NCBI RefSeq assembly: GCF_900129365.1
Contig: NZ_FQVM01000016.1
Span: 1 to 57,763, forward strand
Reading direction: 5' to 3'
Origin: Clostridium fallax
GTDB lineage: Bacteria > Bacillota > Clostridia > Clostridiales > Clostridiaceae
Length of the DNA stretch: 57,763 bases
This document shows, piece by piece, positions 26,159 to 33,925 of this stretch. The position numbers and the translations under genes are program-made. The notes below the pieces were generated by a model that was given only the letters and a program-made list of their open reading frames with translations, searched no databases and was not told where the DNA came from. Within the stretch, counting starts at the first letter, position 1; each line of letters starts with the position of its first letter.

Positions 26159-27412
26159 TTAGAAAATGTCATCAATAAGTCTTTTTAAGTTTTTAAGCCA
26201 TGATTTTTTCTTAGAATCAGTCTTAATATTTTCCTCTTCAAATTTATTTTCTATTTTTTTAATTTTTTGTGCTTGCAATATTTTTATATCTACTTCTAAT
26301 TTTACCTTATCAAAGGCATCTTTAACAATACCTATTGAGTTTATTATAGAAGAATTTTGTAATCCTAATTGATTTTTTGTTACTATAAATACTTTCTTTT
26401 TAAAAATATCTTCAAAAACATATTTTATATCTTCAAAATTTGTTATTCCTTCACCAATTATGAAAATTTCATTAATAGAATCTACTATTCCTCCCTCTAG
26501 TAGATTTTTATAACAAATCTTAGAAATTTCATCTAATCTTGCATTAACTACATAATAGTATAATTCATCATCTAAGCTAGAATCACTAACTTTTAACCCA
26601 TTAACTAAGCCCTTTTTAAAAATTGTTCTATAGTTTTCACTAAATTGCAATTTAATTTTTTCTGCTTCTTCAAAAGGTATCTTAGCACAGATAGATAAAT
26701 CCCTTGATATATTTTCACCACCAACAACACTAGAAGATATAAATTTCAACTGATTCTTTTCATAATAAGCAAGATCAGTACATTCTGCTCCTACATCTAT
26801 TATTAATGTATTTAATCCTAAAGTTCTTTCATTTAATAGTATACTTTTTAAAGAATTAGAATTCAAAAGAAATCCTTTAATATTTAGTTTAGAAAGTAAA
26901 AATACATTTCTATAACTGTTTATTATTTCTTTTTTGCATAAAATTATAGATGTAACTACTTCTAATTTTTCACCCTTAAGGTTCATTGGATTTTTTGTAA
27001 TAGTTTCCCCATCTATTATAAATGATTCTATTAAAATATCCAATATTTCCTCATCGTTGTGCATACTAATTTTTTTTGCTTCTTCTATTGATCTATATAT
27101 ATCTTCACTTTCTATTATATTTTCACTAGAACATATATAACTATATCCAATTGACTCTATAACTCTACACTGTGAATTACTTATTCCTACATAATAATCT
27201 TTTAAATCTAAATTAGTGGCACTACTTAATTTTTCACTACAATTCCTAACTGCTTCTGAGGCTAAATTGATATCTGTTATTACCCCCTTTGTTATACCCT
27301 GTGATTTAACTGATACAGTATGTATAATTTCAAAGTCTTCATTTTCAGTTGTAGCTAAAGTAGCGCAAATGCTATTACTTCCAATATCCATTCCAACTAT
27401 ATATTTTTGCAT
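26159..27412 (-). CDS. ftsA: Cell division protein FtsA
   Basis: Actin-like membrane anchor of FtsZ. The 417-aa protein has the phosphate-1 motif VGMDIGSNSI (residues 5-14), the SHS2-like region in the first half, the phosphate-2 motif LNTLIIDVGAECTDLAYYE and the adenosine motif IFIIGEGITNF. It ends in a positively charged amphipathic tail, SWLKNLKRLIDDIF, the usual membrane-targeting sequence. FtsZ follows 13 bp downstream. It is divergent in detail from the Bacillus protein but clearly the family. Confidence 0.88.
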   Translation of the reverse strand: MQKYIVGMDIGSNSICATLATTENEDFEIIHTVSVKSQGITKGVITDINLASEAVRNCSEKLSSATNLDLKDYYVGISNSQCRVIESIGYSYICSSENIIESEDIYRSIEEAKKISMHNDEEILDILIESFIIDGETITKNPMNLKGEKLEVVTSIILCKKEIINSYRNVFLLSKLNIKGFLLNSNSLKSILLNERTLGLNTLIIDVGAECTDLAYYEKNQLKFISSSVVGGENISRDLSICAKIPFEEAEKIKLQFSENYRTIFKKGLVNGLKVSDSSLDDELYYYVVNARLDEISKICYKNLLEGGIVDSINEIFIIGEGITNFEDIKYVFEDIFKKKVFIVTKNQLGLQNSSIINSIGIVKDAFDKVKLEVDIKILQAQKIKKIENKFEEENIKTDSKKKSWLKNLKRLIDDIF

Positions 27413-27531
27413 TTATATTATGTCTTCCCTCCTTGCGCTCTAATAATTAATACCTTAATATATTCAACATAAAGTGTATTTTTCCTCTTTATTTTTAAAA
27501 AATTATCTTTATTTTAATAATTTATTAAAAA

Positions 27532-27559
27532 AAGAGAATAGGATTTTGCCTATTCTCTT
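27532..27559 (-). terminator. Terminator downstream of the glycosyltransferase gene
   Basis: AAGAGAATAGG / CCTATTCTCTT arms (27532-27542, 27549-27559) with a 6-nt loop and a minus-strand TTTTTTTAATAAA tail. It separates the glycosyltransferase from ftsA. Confidence 0.85.
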
Positions 27560-27591
27560 AAAGTTCTATCTATTTTGTAAATTCTAAAACT

Positions 27592-28866
27592 TTACTTCAC
27601 CTTTTCAAGTTCTCTTATTTTTACACTTCTTGTATGTAAAGTATGAGACCATTCTTTATCATTTTTATGAAGTATTCCTTGAACTGAAATAGGTATCCAA
27701 GTTAAAGAAAATATTGGCAATATTATATAATACCAAAAAGCTTTTAAGCTTAATTTTTTATCTAATAATAAAATAAATGGTAAGTAGATAAATTGTAGAA
27801 TTCCCAAAAGTACTACTGCAAATATTGTCATATTGAAATTAGCAGTATTAATAGTATTTACTACTGACATTACCATTCCTGGAGCCATCTTAAAGTAATT
27901 AACAAAATTAAGTATCATAGCTATTCCTAAAAGAATTATTATTATAGGTTGAATACTATATAAAGCACAATCAAAAGCTACAAAATCAAAATTCTTTAAA
28001 GCTTTTTTCATAAGCTTTAAAAAATATCTGCTAGAAACATCTGCAAAACCTTGCATCCATCTTTTTCTTTGTGACCATGATTGAGCTAAAGTAAGAGGCT
28101 TTTCATCATAAATCTTAGCATCATGAGCCCAGCCAACTTTTTCTCCATTTAAGACTAGTTTACAAGTGAATTCCAAATCTTCTGTTAAACAGGTTGCACC
28201 CCAACCTAATTTTTTTAACACTCCAGTATCTATACAAAAACCTGTACCACCTAACTGATTAGAAAGTCCTAGATTATTTCTTGAAAGCTGTAACATTCTA
28301 TTTGATGACCAAAAAGATATTGAATAAGCTCCTGTAATCCAAGTATCATTAGGATTTTTACTATCTAAATATCCTTGAACAACCTTATATCCCTTAAGCA
28401 AAGTTCTATTCATCTCAGTTAAGAAATTACCAGACACTAAATTATCCGCATCAAAAACGCCTATAGCATCGTATTTTTTCTTCATTTTAAAAATCTTGTC
28501 AAACATCCATTCTAGAGCATAACCTTTACCACGTTTATCCTCTACATTTCTTTCAAAAACTTTTGCTCCATGTTCCCTTGCAATTTTTGCTGTAGAATCT
28601 GTACAATTATCTGCAATTACAAAAATATCATATAATTCCTTAGGGTATTTTAACTGCTTTAAACTATCTACAGCATCTCCTATAACCGCCTCTTCATTAT
28701 GTGCTGCAACAATTAAAGCAAAACTTTTTTTAGGTTTTACTTCTTTTTTAGATTTTATTCTTATAATTCCAAAAAAGGAAATAATTAAATAGTACATACT
28801 AATTATAAAAACTACATTAGTATATACTACGGTTATCAGCTGTAATATATTTTTAAAAAAACCCAT
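27592..28866 (-). CDS. Membrane glycosyltransferase, family 2
   Basis: A 424-aa membrane-bound GT-A glycosyltransferase of the cellulose/hyaluronan synthase type. One N-terminal helix (about residues 10-32) precedes the GT2 core with LIVAAHNEEAVIGDAVDSL, the DADN metal motif (GVFDADNLVSG), EDLEFTCKLV and the QxxRW-type QRKRWMQGF. Three to four C-terminal helices follow. It probably makes or exports a surface glycan; the sugar is unknown. The start at 28866 has GGGGGAG eight bases upstream; a TTG two codons earlier is too close to the SD. It stands alone, divergent from the tiny ORF at 29155. Confidence 0.85.
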   Translation of the reverse strand: MGFFKNILQLITVVYTNVVFIISMYYLIISFFGIIRIKSKKEVKPKKSFALIVAAHNEEAVIGDAVDSLKQLKYPKELYDIFVIADNCTDSTAKIAREHGAKVFERNVEDKRGKGYALEWMFDKIFKMKKKYDAIGVFDADNLVSGNFLTEMNRTLLKGYKVVQGYLDSKNPNDTWITGAYSISFWSSNRMLQLSRNNLGLSNQLGGTGFCIDTGVLKKLGWGATCLTEDLEFTCKLVLNGEKVGWAHDAKIYDEKPLTLAQSWSQRKRWMQGFADVSSRYFLKLMKKALKNFDFVAFDCALYSIQPIIIILLGIAMILNFVNYFKMAPGMVMSVVNTINTANFNMTIFAVVLLGILQFIYLPFILLLDKKLSLKAFWYYIILPIFSLTWIPISVQGILHKNDKEWSHTLHTRSVKIRELEKVK

Positions 28867-28872
28867 TAACAA

Positions 28873-29154
28873 CTCCCCCTTAATTCATTGCTATTGTAGC
28901 ATAATTTTAAAATAAATACTATAAGTTTAATAAAAAATTGATATTACTTAATAACACTTAACCTTGTTATTTTCTTAATCAACTTGTTAATATATGGTAT
29001 AATAAAGGAAAGATATAAATTCATTATATTTTTAAGGAGGTTTTATAATGTTATGAAATGATGAAATAGAATTTATAAAAATTCCATTTCATAGATATGA
29101 TGAATCCTTTGGATAATAGGTTTTAAAAAAACTAAGCTAAGGGAGGGTTATATA
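28873..29154. other. Regulatory region and leader between glycosyltransferase and pilT
   Basis: This non-coding stretch has a plus-strand extended -10 promoter element (28995-29003, TGGTATAAT). Two CTTGTTA direct repeats lie exactly 20 bp apart (28963-28969, 28983-28989). A perfect AAGGAGG (29034-29040) leads to ATG-TTA-TGA at 29048-29056, and an imperfect 14-bp hairpin (29061-29092) has an ATAA loop. The strength of the SD before a one-amino-acid stop suggests a leader or an eroded gene. Confidence 0.5.
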
Positions 29155-29250
29155 ATGAAAAGAGAAATGATAAATAAAATAATCCATAACATTAGTGATT
29201 ATGAACCTTTAAACTACTCTTTAAAATTTTTAGATTATATGATTTTTTAA
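29155..29250 (+). CDS. Putative 31-aa small protein of unknown function
   Basis: An ATG at 29155 with GGGAGGG eight bases upstream opens a 31-codon frame (MKREMINKIIHNI... ending FLDYMIF) closed by TAA. The peptide has a basic N-terminus and a hydrophobic C-terminal end. A strong plus-strand terminator follows at 29302, and a promoter-like element lies at 28995-29003, so a small transcription unit is plausible. I do not recognise the protein. It is one of only two plus-strand genes in the window. Confidence 0.5.
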   Translation: MKREMINKIIHNISDYEPLNYSLKFLDYMIF

Positions 29251-29301
29251 ATTTTATTAATAGATAATTTATATTAAAGTATTTACAAAAATTTATTCTT
29301 T

Positions 29302-29340
29302 AGTAACTTCTAAATTTTATATTTAGAAGTTACTTTTCTT
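29302..29340 (+). terminator. Terminator after the 31-aa ORF
   Basis: A perfect 14-bp stem (AGTAACTTCTAAAT / ATTTAGAAGTTACT; 29302-29315, 29321-29334) with a 5-nt loop is followed on the plus strand by TTTCTTT. It may also stop minus-strand transcription past pilT. Confidence 0.75.
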
Positions 29341-29358
29341 TAAAAAAATAAGTTTACT

Positions 29359-30408
29359 CTAATTAATTTCCTTTTCTATTGCTTCTTTATCTATTCCATA
29401 ATCTAGTACTGTATCTTTAGATATTAAATTTTTTTTATACATCTCTAGTAATGACTTATCCATAGTTTTCATTCTATATTTTCCACTTGTTTGTATTATA
29501 GATTCTATTTGATAACTTTTACCTTCTCTGATTAAACTTCTTATTGCAGAATTAGAAATCATTATTTCTGATGCTAATATCATTTTTCCATCTATTGTTG
29601 GTACTAATTGCTGAGATATTACACCCTCTAATATAGTAGCTAATTGAGTTCTAATTTGCATCTGTTGATTAGCTGGAAAAACATCTATTATTCTATCTAT
29701 AGTTTTTGCAGCACCTATTGTATGTAAAGTAGATAATACTAAATGTCCTGTTTCTGCTGCAGTAATAGCTGTTGCAATAGCCTCGTAATCTCTAAGTTCC
29801 CCTATTAATATTACATCTGGGTCTTCCCTTAGTACAGATTTTAATGCACTTTTATACGAAGGACTATCTACTCCTATTTCTCTTTGATTAATAATTGATT
29901 TATTATGACAATGTAAAAACTCTATAGGTTCTTCTAAAGTTATTATGTGCATTGCTTTATTTTTATTTATTTCATTTATCATTGCTGCTAAAGTAGTACT
30001 TTTTCCACTTCCAGTAGCTCCTGTTATTAAAACTAATCCTCTCTTTTTATTGCATAATTCTTTTAGTACCTTTGGATAATTAAAATCATCTAGGGTTGGA
30101 ATTTTTAAAGAAACAGACCTTATCGCTATGGCGTCTACTCCTTTTTCTTTAAATATATTTACCCTAAATCTTCCTATATCTTTAAGAGAATAAGAAGCAT
30201 CTATTTCTCCTAAAGTATAATATTCTTTTAATTTTTCTTTTAGTATTTCCTTTGTATAACATTCCAAATCAAAGGAATTTAATTTTTTCTCTTTTATCTT
30301 TAGCAGTTTACCATGAATTCTAATCATCGGCTCTATTCCTACTGATAAATGTAGATCTGAGCCCTCTTTTTCTATTAAAGTAAGCAGTAATTCTTCTAAT
30401 TTTATCAT
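29359..30408 (-). CDS. pilT: Type IV pilus retraction ATPase PilT
   Basis: A hexameric AAA-type secretion ATPase. The 349-aa protein shows the N-terminal PAS-like domain beginning ...EKEGSDLHLSVGIEPM, Walker A GATGSGKSTT, the Asp box HIITLEEPIEFLH, Walker B REDPDVILIGELRD and the His box TGHLVLSTLHT. It follows aroE by 3 bp, so it is probably co-transcribed with aroE. It is a lone PilT here; the other pilus genes are elsewhere. Confidence 0.93.
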   Translation of the reverse strand: MIKLEELLLTLIEKEGSDLHLSVGIEPMIRIHGKLLKIKEKKLNSFDLECYTKEILKEKLKEYYTLGEIDASYSLKDIGRFRVNIFKEKGVDAIAIRSVSLKIPTLDDFNYPKVLKELCNKKRGLVLITGATGSGKSTTLAAMINEINKNKAMHIITLEEPIEFLHCHNKSIINQREIGVDSPSYKSALKSVLREDPDVILIGELRDYEAIATAITAAETGHLVLSTLHTIGAAKTIDRIIDVFPANQQMQIRTQLATILEGVISQQLVPTIDGKMILASEIMISNSAIRSLIREGKSYQIESIIQTSGKYRMKTMDKSLLEMYKKNLISKDTVLDYGIDKEAIEKEIN

Positions 30409-30411
30409 TAA

Positions 30412-31176
30412 CTATATCTTATTTAACTCCTTTTCCCAAAGCTTTATTGAATAAACTGCCTGATAATAAAGCATATCCCATCCATTAACTACTTTAAGTC
30501 CTAAATCTAACCCTCTCTTTAAAAATTCATTTACTTCTGGAATATAATTAAGATCATAAAGAATAGTAGACTTTTTATACTTTTCTATAGTTATAGGAGA
30601 TATATTATTATTTATATTTCCTAAGGTAGTTGCATTAATTACCAGATCATATTTTGATATATCTTTTATCTCATTTATATTTAAAATATCATTAGATTCT
30701 ATAAATTCTTTTTTGCACTTTTCTATATTTCTGCATCCAAAATCTATAACTTTTGCACCTAGATCTTTTATAGCTAAATACACAGCCTTAGAAGCTCCGC
30801 CATTTCCTAATATTAATACGTTATTATCTTTAACTTTTACATTATTTTCTTCTAAACTCTTTATAAATCCAAAGTAATCTGTATTATACCCTATAAACTT
30901 TCCACTTACATTTACCACTGTATTCACAGCTTTTATTAAATTCGCTGGATAATTAACTTCATCTAAATAATATATAATCTTTTCTTTATATGGTACTGTA
31001 ACATTAAAACCTATAATATTTTCTGGAAGATTCTTTATAAAACTTTCTAAATCCTCTTCTCTTGTATCAAATAATGTATAGTTTAATTGAATGTTATTAT
31101 CTTTGTAATATTTATTATGTATACTAGGTGATTTAGAATAATTAATATTTTTTCCTAATAATCCTACCTTTTTCAT
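30412..31176 (-). CDS. aroE: Shikimate dehydrogenase
   Basis: AroE reduces 3-dehydroshikimate to shikimate with NADPH in the aromatic amino acid pathway. The 254-aa protein has NYSKSPSIHNKYY (substrate Ser/Lys region, residues 12-24), NVTVPYKE, VNTDYFGF, the cofactor loop ILGNGGASKAVYLA, and a C-terminal Gln in MLYYQAVYSIKLW. It lies just after the sigK 3' half and its terminator. Confidence 0.93.
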   Translation of the reverse strand: MKKVGLLGKNINYSKSPSIHNKYYKDNNIQLNYTLFDTREEDLESFIKNLPENIIGFNVTVPYKEKIIYYLDEVNYPANLIKAVNTVVNVSGKFIGYNTDYFGFIKSLEENNVKVKDNNVLILGNGGASKAVYLAIKDLGAKVIDFGCRNIEKCKKEFIESNDILNINEIKDISKYDLVINATTLGNINNNISPITIEKYKKSTILYDLNYIPEVNEFLKRGLDLGLKVVNGWDMLYYQAVYSIKLWEKELNKI

Positions 31177-31194
31177 ATTTCCTCCATATAAATA

Positions 31195-31225
31195 AGCTAA
31201 ATTCCCTAAGTAAAGGAATTTAGCT
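31195..31225 (-). terminator. Terminator of sigK
   Basis: AGCTAAATTCC / GGAATTTAGCT arms (31195-31205, 31215-31225) with a 9-nt loop lie just past the sigK stop. The minus-strand tail is TTATTTATAT. Confidence 0.7.
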
Positions 31226-31231
31226 CTTAAT

Positions 31232-31511
31232 TTACTTTTTACTATTAAGTTCCTTACATAATTTTTTAAGAGCTTTCTTCTCTATTCTAGAAACATAGCT
31301 TCTAGAAATATTTAATAGTGCTGCAATTTCTCTTTGAGTTTTAATATGTCCATCAATAAGCCCATATCTCATTTCTAAAATTTTTTTCTCTCTTTTTGTA
31401 AGTACAGAATTAATTTTATTATAGAGCTGCTTAATTTGCAAATTATTCTCAACAGTTTCTAATACAGAATCGCTTTCACTACTTAATACATCTATTAAGC
31501 ATATTTCATTT
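31232..31511 (-). CDS. sigK: Sigma-K, 3' (C-terminal) part of interrupted gene
   Basis: This open frame has no start codon of its own at the junction. Reading from the core sequence it gives NEICLIDVLSSESDSVLETVENN, then about 69 residues with region 4 (ILEMRYGLIDGHIKTQREIAALLNISRSYVSRIEKKALKKL). This is the C-terminal part of sigma-K. A stop (TAA, 31511-31513) just outside the core proves it cannot be read from the element side. An internal TTG at 31441 exists but has no SD. Excision of the 3.96-kb element joins it to the 5' half in frame. Confidence 0.93.
31503..31511 (+). repeat. attachment-site core, C-terminal-half side
   Basis: ATTTCATTT, identical to the core at 35460-35468. On the minus strand it reads AAATGAAAT, encoding part of the Asn-Glu-Ile of SigK. 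Recombination between the two cores restores the gene. It contains AATGA, the repeat at the Bacillus subtilis skin boundary (recalled from literature). Confidence 0.85.
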
Positions 31512-31513
31512 TA

Positions 31514-31712
31514 TTTAATATGTTGTATACATATTCTAAAACTTAAAAATATTACAAATGAAATTCATAGCTTAAATTATATCCTTATTAAACTTATTAT
31601 ATACAATAGAATAAAAATACTTTATTTATATTTTTATATTAATTTATGAGAAATAAAAAAGTTCACTTATAAATTATTATTTTTAAATAAATACTACATC
31701 TCAATTGTTAAA
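31514..31712. other. Element spacer next to the sigK C-terminal half
   Basis: AT-rich, about 200 bp. It contains the inverted repeat AATATG/CATATT (31517-31522, 31530-31535) around a GTATAC palindrome close to the core. No supported gene. Confidence 0.4.
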
Positions 31713-32426
31713 TTATATAATATCTAATAATTTATTTTTTTCAATATACCTTATAAAATCATCACCAAATTTAGTTAATCTTGGTGCAACCATTCCATTA
31801 GCTGTCATTGTTAACTTTAGATGATTTAGTTCAAATAATTTTTTTCTATATAACTCCTCTATCATTATATCTACCAAGTATTTTTTTTCAATTAATTCTG
31901 GAAAATAATCCAATAATGGCTGCATAGGTGATCCCATAGAATAACTATTTTCTGATATATTCTTCTCTTTAAGTTTTTTAATAGGATTATTAAAATAATC
32001 TAATATCCTTAAATGCCATATTGTCAACTCATCAATATAATTTAAAAACATTATTTGCTCATTTTCATCTATTGATATATTGGTAGCAGTATTTATACAA
32101 GCATTATGCAATGAATTTAATTTTTCATGCTGATGATTTCTCATAGCAACTTGAGTTGCTTTAAATAGGATACTTATAAATTGATCATTATTTTGTAAAC
32201 TTTCTATATTAAAATTATCTACCTTCTTTTGTAATTCTACTAATGATTCATAAATTTTTATTAACCATTTATCTCGTCTTTTACTTAATGGTTCTGAAAT
32301 AACTAAATTAAATGCTTCTGATGCCACTCCTCCAAACCCTGGAATAAAACTCAATGTATTCTTTATAATAGAATGAACATAATCTACCTTTGAACTTTTT
32401 AAATCTTTCTTTATATCATCTTCCAT
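31713..32426 (-). CDS. Hypothetical protein of the skin element, 237 aa
   Basis: I do not recognise a named family with certainty. Residues about 18-50 form a glycine-containing hydrophobic patch (IIKNTLSFIPGFGGVASEAF) followed by EPLSKRRDKWLIKIYESLVEL. The remainder is helical and charged, with a central NHQHEKLNSLHNAC. This layout resembles small glycine-hairpin proteins found on bacterial accessory elements (Abi-like), but that is a resemblance by eye. AGAGG precedes the ATG by five bases. It has no obvious role in recombination. Confidence 0.7.
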   Translation of the reverse strand: MEDDIKKDLKSSKVDYVHSIIKNTLSFIPGFGGVASEAFNLVISEPLSKRRDKWLIKIYESLVELQKKVDNFNIESLQNNDQFISILFKATQVAMRNHQHEKLNSLHNACINTATNISIDENEQIMFLNYIDELTIWHLRILDYFNNPIKKLKEKNISENSYSMGSPMQPLLDYFPELIEKKYLVDIMIEELYRKKLFELNHLKLTMTANGMVAPRLTKFGDDFIRYIEKNKLLDII

Positions 32427-32762
32427 ACTAACCTCTTTTTATAGCATATTTATTATTTAATCTTCTATATAAATTATATTTAACTTAAATCTTAAATGTT
32501 ACAATTTTATTTATTCTAATATATTCATAAATATTATAATTGTAATTAAAACACTTAAATTTTCATTTTTAATATACTAATAACATTCATTTTTTCTATT
32601 TATCTTTAGTCATCTGATATATTAAAATAGCCAATAATTTATAAAAAATTTAATATAAAATTATATTTTATAAACATATAATAAGACTTTGTAAAATATA
32701 ATATGTTGGAATATCTTTATATTTTTATCCTTTATAATAAAGGCCCATTAAGCCTAATTTTT
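32427..32762. other. AT-rich element spacer
   Basis: About 340 bp of very AT-rich sequence between two minus-strand genes. A short imperfect GGCC-containing hairpin occurs near 32742-32757. No ORF with a ribosome-binding site is apparent. Confidence 0.4.
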
Positions 32763-32987
32763 CTAAAGTGTAATATTTATAGTTTTATCTTCCTTTGTTA
32801 TTATTGTCACATCTAAATTTTGAGATTTTAAACTTTCTTCTTTTTCTTCCTCATTTTTTATAATTCCTTTAGCTCTTCTATGAAACTCTTCTTCTGCTAT
32901 AGATTCTAATGCTCCAAGAACATTCTGCCAGTTTTTTTCGTTTTCCTCTTTTGAGATGTTTGGCTCTATAATAATTACCTTCGCCAT
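32763..32987 (-). CDS. Small hypothetical protein (candidate recombination directionality factor)
   Basis: A 74-aa protein starting at the ATG at 32987 with GAGGTGG seven bases upstream. It is charged: MAKVIIIEPNISKEENEKNW, a predicted helical region (QNVLGALESIAEEEFHRRAK), then DVTIITKEDKTINITL. Small basic/acidic proteins of this size next to serine recombinases can act as recombination directionality factors, as reported for C. difficile skin. Its size and location make it the best candidate here, but no sequence evidence of function can be given. Confidence 0.65.
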   Translation of the reverse strand: MAKVIIIEPNISKEENEKNWQNVLGALESIAEEEFHRRAKGIIKNEEEKEESLKSQNLDVTIITKEDKTINITL

Positions 32988-32996
32988 TAAAACCAC

Positions 32997-33355
32997 CTCT
33001 TTTTATTTATACTATAAACTTATTTTTTAATTCCTTGTTCTTTTAAATTTAAAACTATAAAAATAGACTTTTCTAAAGAAAAGTCTATTTTTTCTATTTA
33101 TATGTAATTCTTCTTATATATTCTTATATTATAGAGATATTTTAAGCACTGTCATAACCATAACTTTATGCTTCTTCAATCAATACTATCTAATAAAAAA
33201 GCAAAATAATGATCCAAATAATATAATCTTAAAATCTATATTATACTATTTATAATTATAAATTTATTTGTAAACTTATAAAAAATATTATTAGTAAAAT
33301 ATATCTTTTATTAATAAGCATAAAAAAATAGGCTCTTCTTTACAAAGGCCCATTC
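32997..33355. other. Element spacer with strong hairpins
   Basis: AT-rich region of about 360 bp. It holds the perfect hairpin at 33061-33090 and a second imperfect hairpin just after the next gene's stop (33330-33350, AATAGGC/GCCCATT). I found no supported ORF. Confidence 0.45.
33061..33090 (-). terminator. Strong hairpin terminator inside the element
   Basis: A perfect 13-bp stem (AAATAGACTTTTC / GAAAAGTCTATTT) with a 4-nt loop and A/T-rich flanks on both sides, so it can act in both directions. It separates the 33356 and 32763 genes. Confidence 0.8.
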
Positions 33356-33679
33356 TTATTTATATATGAAAAATAATATTCCCAAAATCACTATAACTAC
33401 TATAAGCATTACTAATAGTATTTTTATTATCTCCTCATCTGACCATTTTTCTTTTTTTTTTACTTTATTTACTGTTAATACATCATTATATTTATTTAAA
33501 CTTTCAACTATTTTATATTCTTTAGTACTATCCATACCTAAATCAGCATCCTTAAAATCTTCATAAACCTTATTAAACAGCTTAGTAAATTCTTCAGAAC
33601 TTTCATCTATTTCTTTTACACCTTTAGATTTTAAATAAACTCTAACAGCTTTAGTCATTACATCTTCTTTAGTAATCAT
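33356..33679 (-). CDS. Hypothetical tail-anchored membrane protein of the skin element
   Basis: A 107-aa protein with a soluble charged N-terminal part (about residues 1-80; MITKEDVMTKAVRVYLKSKGV) and one C-terminal membrane helix (about 86-105; IIKILLVMLIVVIVILGILF). This single-anchor topology with a cytosolic head is all that can be seen. AAGGGGTGAAGGA precedes the ATG. It is one of three uncharacterised cargo genes. Confidence 0.7.
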   Translation of the reverse strand: MITKEDVMTKAVRVYLKSKGVKEIDESSEEFTKLFNKVYEDFKDADLGMDSTKEYKIVESLNKYNDVLTVNKVKKKEKWSDEEIIKILLVMLIVVIVILGILFFIYK

Positions 33680-33874
33680 TCCTTCACCCCTTTAAAAAAT
33701 TAAGTAATTAGCTTATTTAAATATAAACAATTTAGATAATTATTGCAAGTTTAATATACCTAAAATAAGGTTTATTATTATATATTTTTAAGTTTTGCTT
33801 TTTCATAATAAAAGCTATTATTAAAAACATAAGAAATACTTTATTTTTAAACTTGATTAATATCCATATTTTCC

Positions 33875-33882
33875 TATACAAT
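33875..33882 (+). promoter_or_regulatory. Possible sigma-E -10 element before the recombinase gene
   Basis: TATACAAT resembles the sigma-E -10 (CATACAAT) about 44 bp before the recombinase ATG. No matching -35 is found 14-15 bp upstream. In Bacillus subtilis spoIVCA is under sigma-E, so this deserves note but is weak. Confidence 0.25.
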
Positions 33883-33925
33883 ATATAGTGTACTGTATAA
33901 TTTTCCCATTAAGGAGGTGCTAAAA

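Noticed and set aside
25841..26188. 115-aa open frame on the plus strand.
   Set aside because: It lies antisense to the ftsZ coding region; there is no good SD and it has the composition of a reverse shadow.
28963..28989. The repeats might be a VirR box of C. perfringens.
   Set aside because: The VirR box I recall is CCCAGTTNTNCAC twice; these CTTGTTA repeats do not match it.
33875..33882. A sigma-E promoter for the recombinase gene.
   Set aside because: The -10 is good but there is no acceptable -35 at the right distance; I keep it only as a low-confidence feature.
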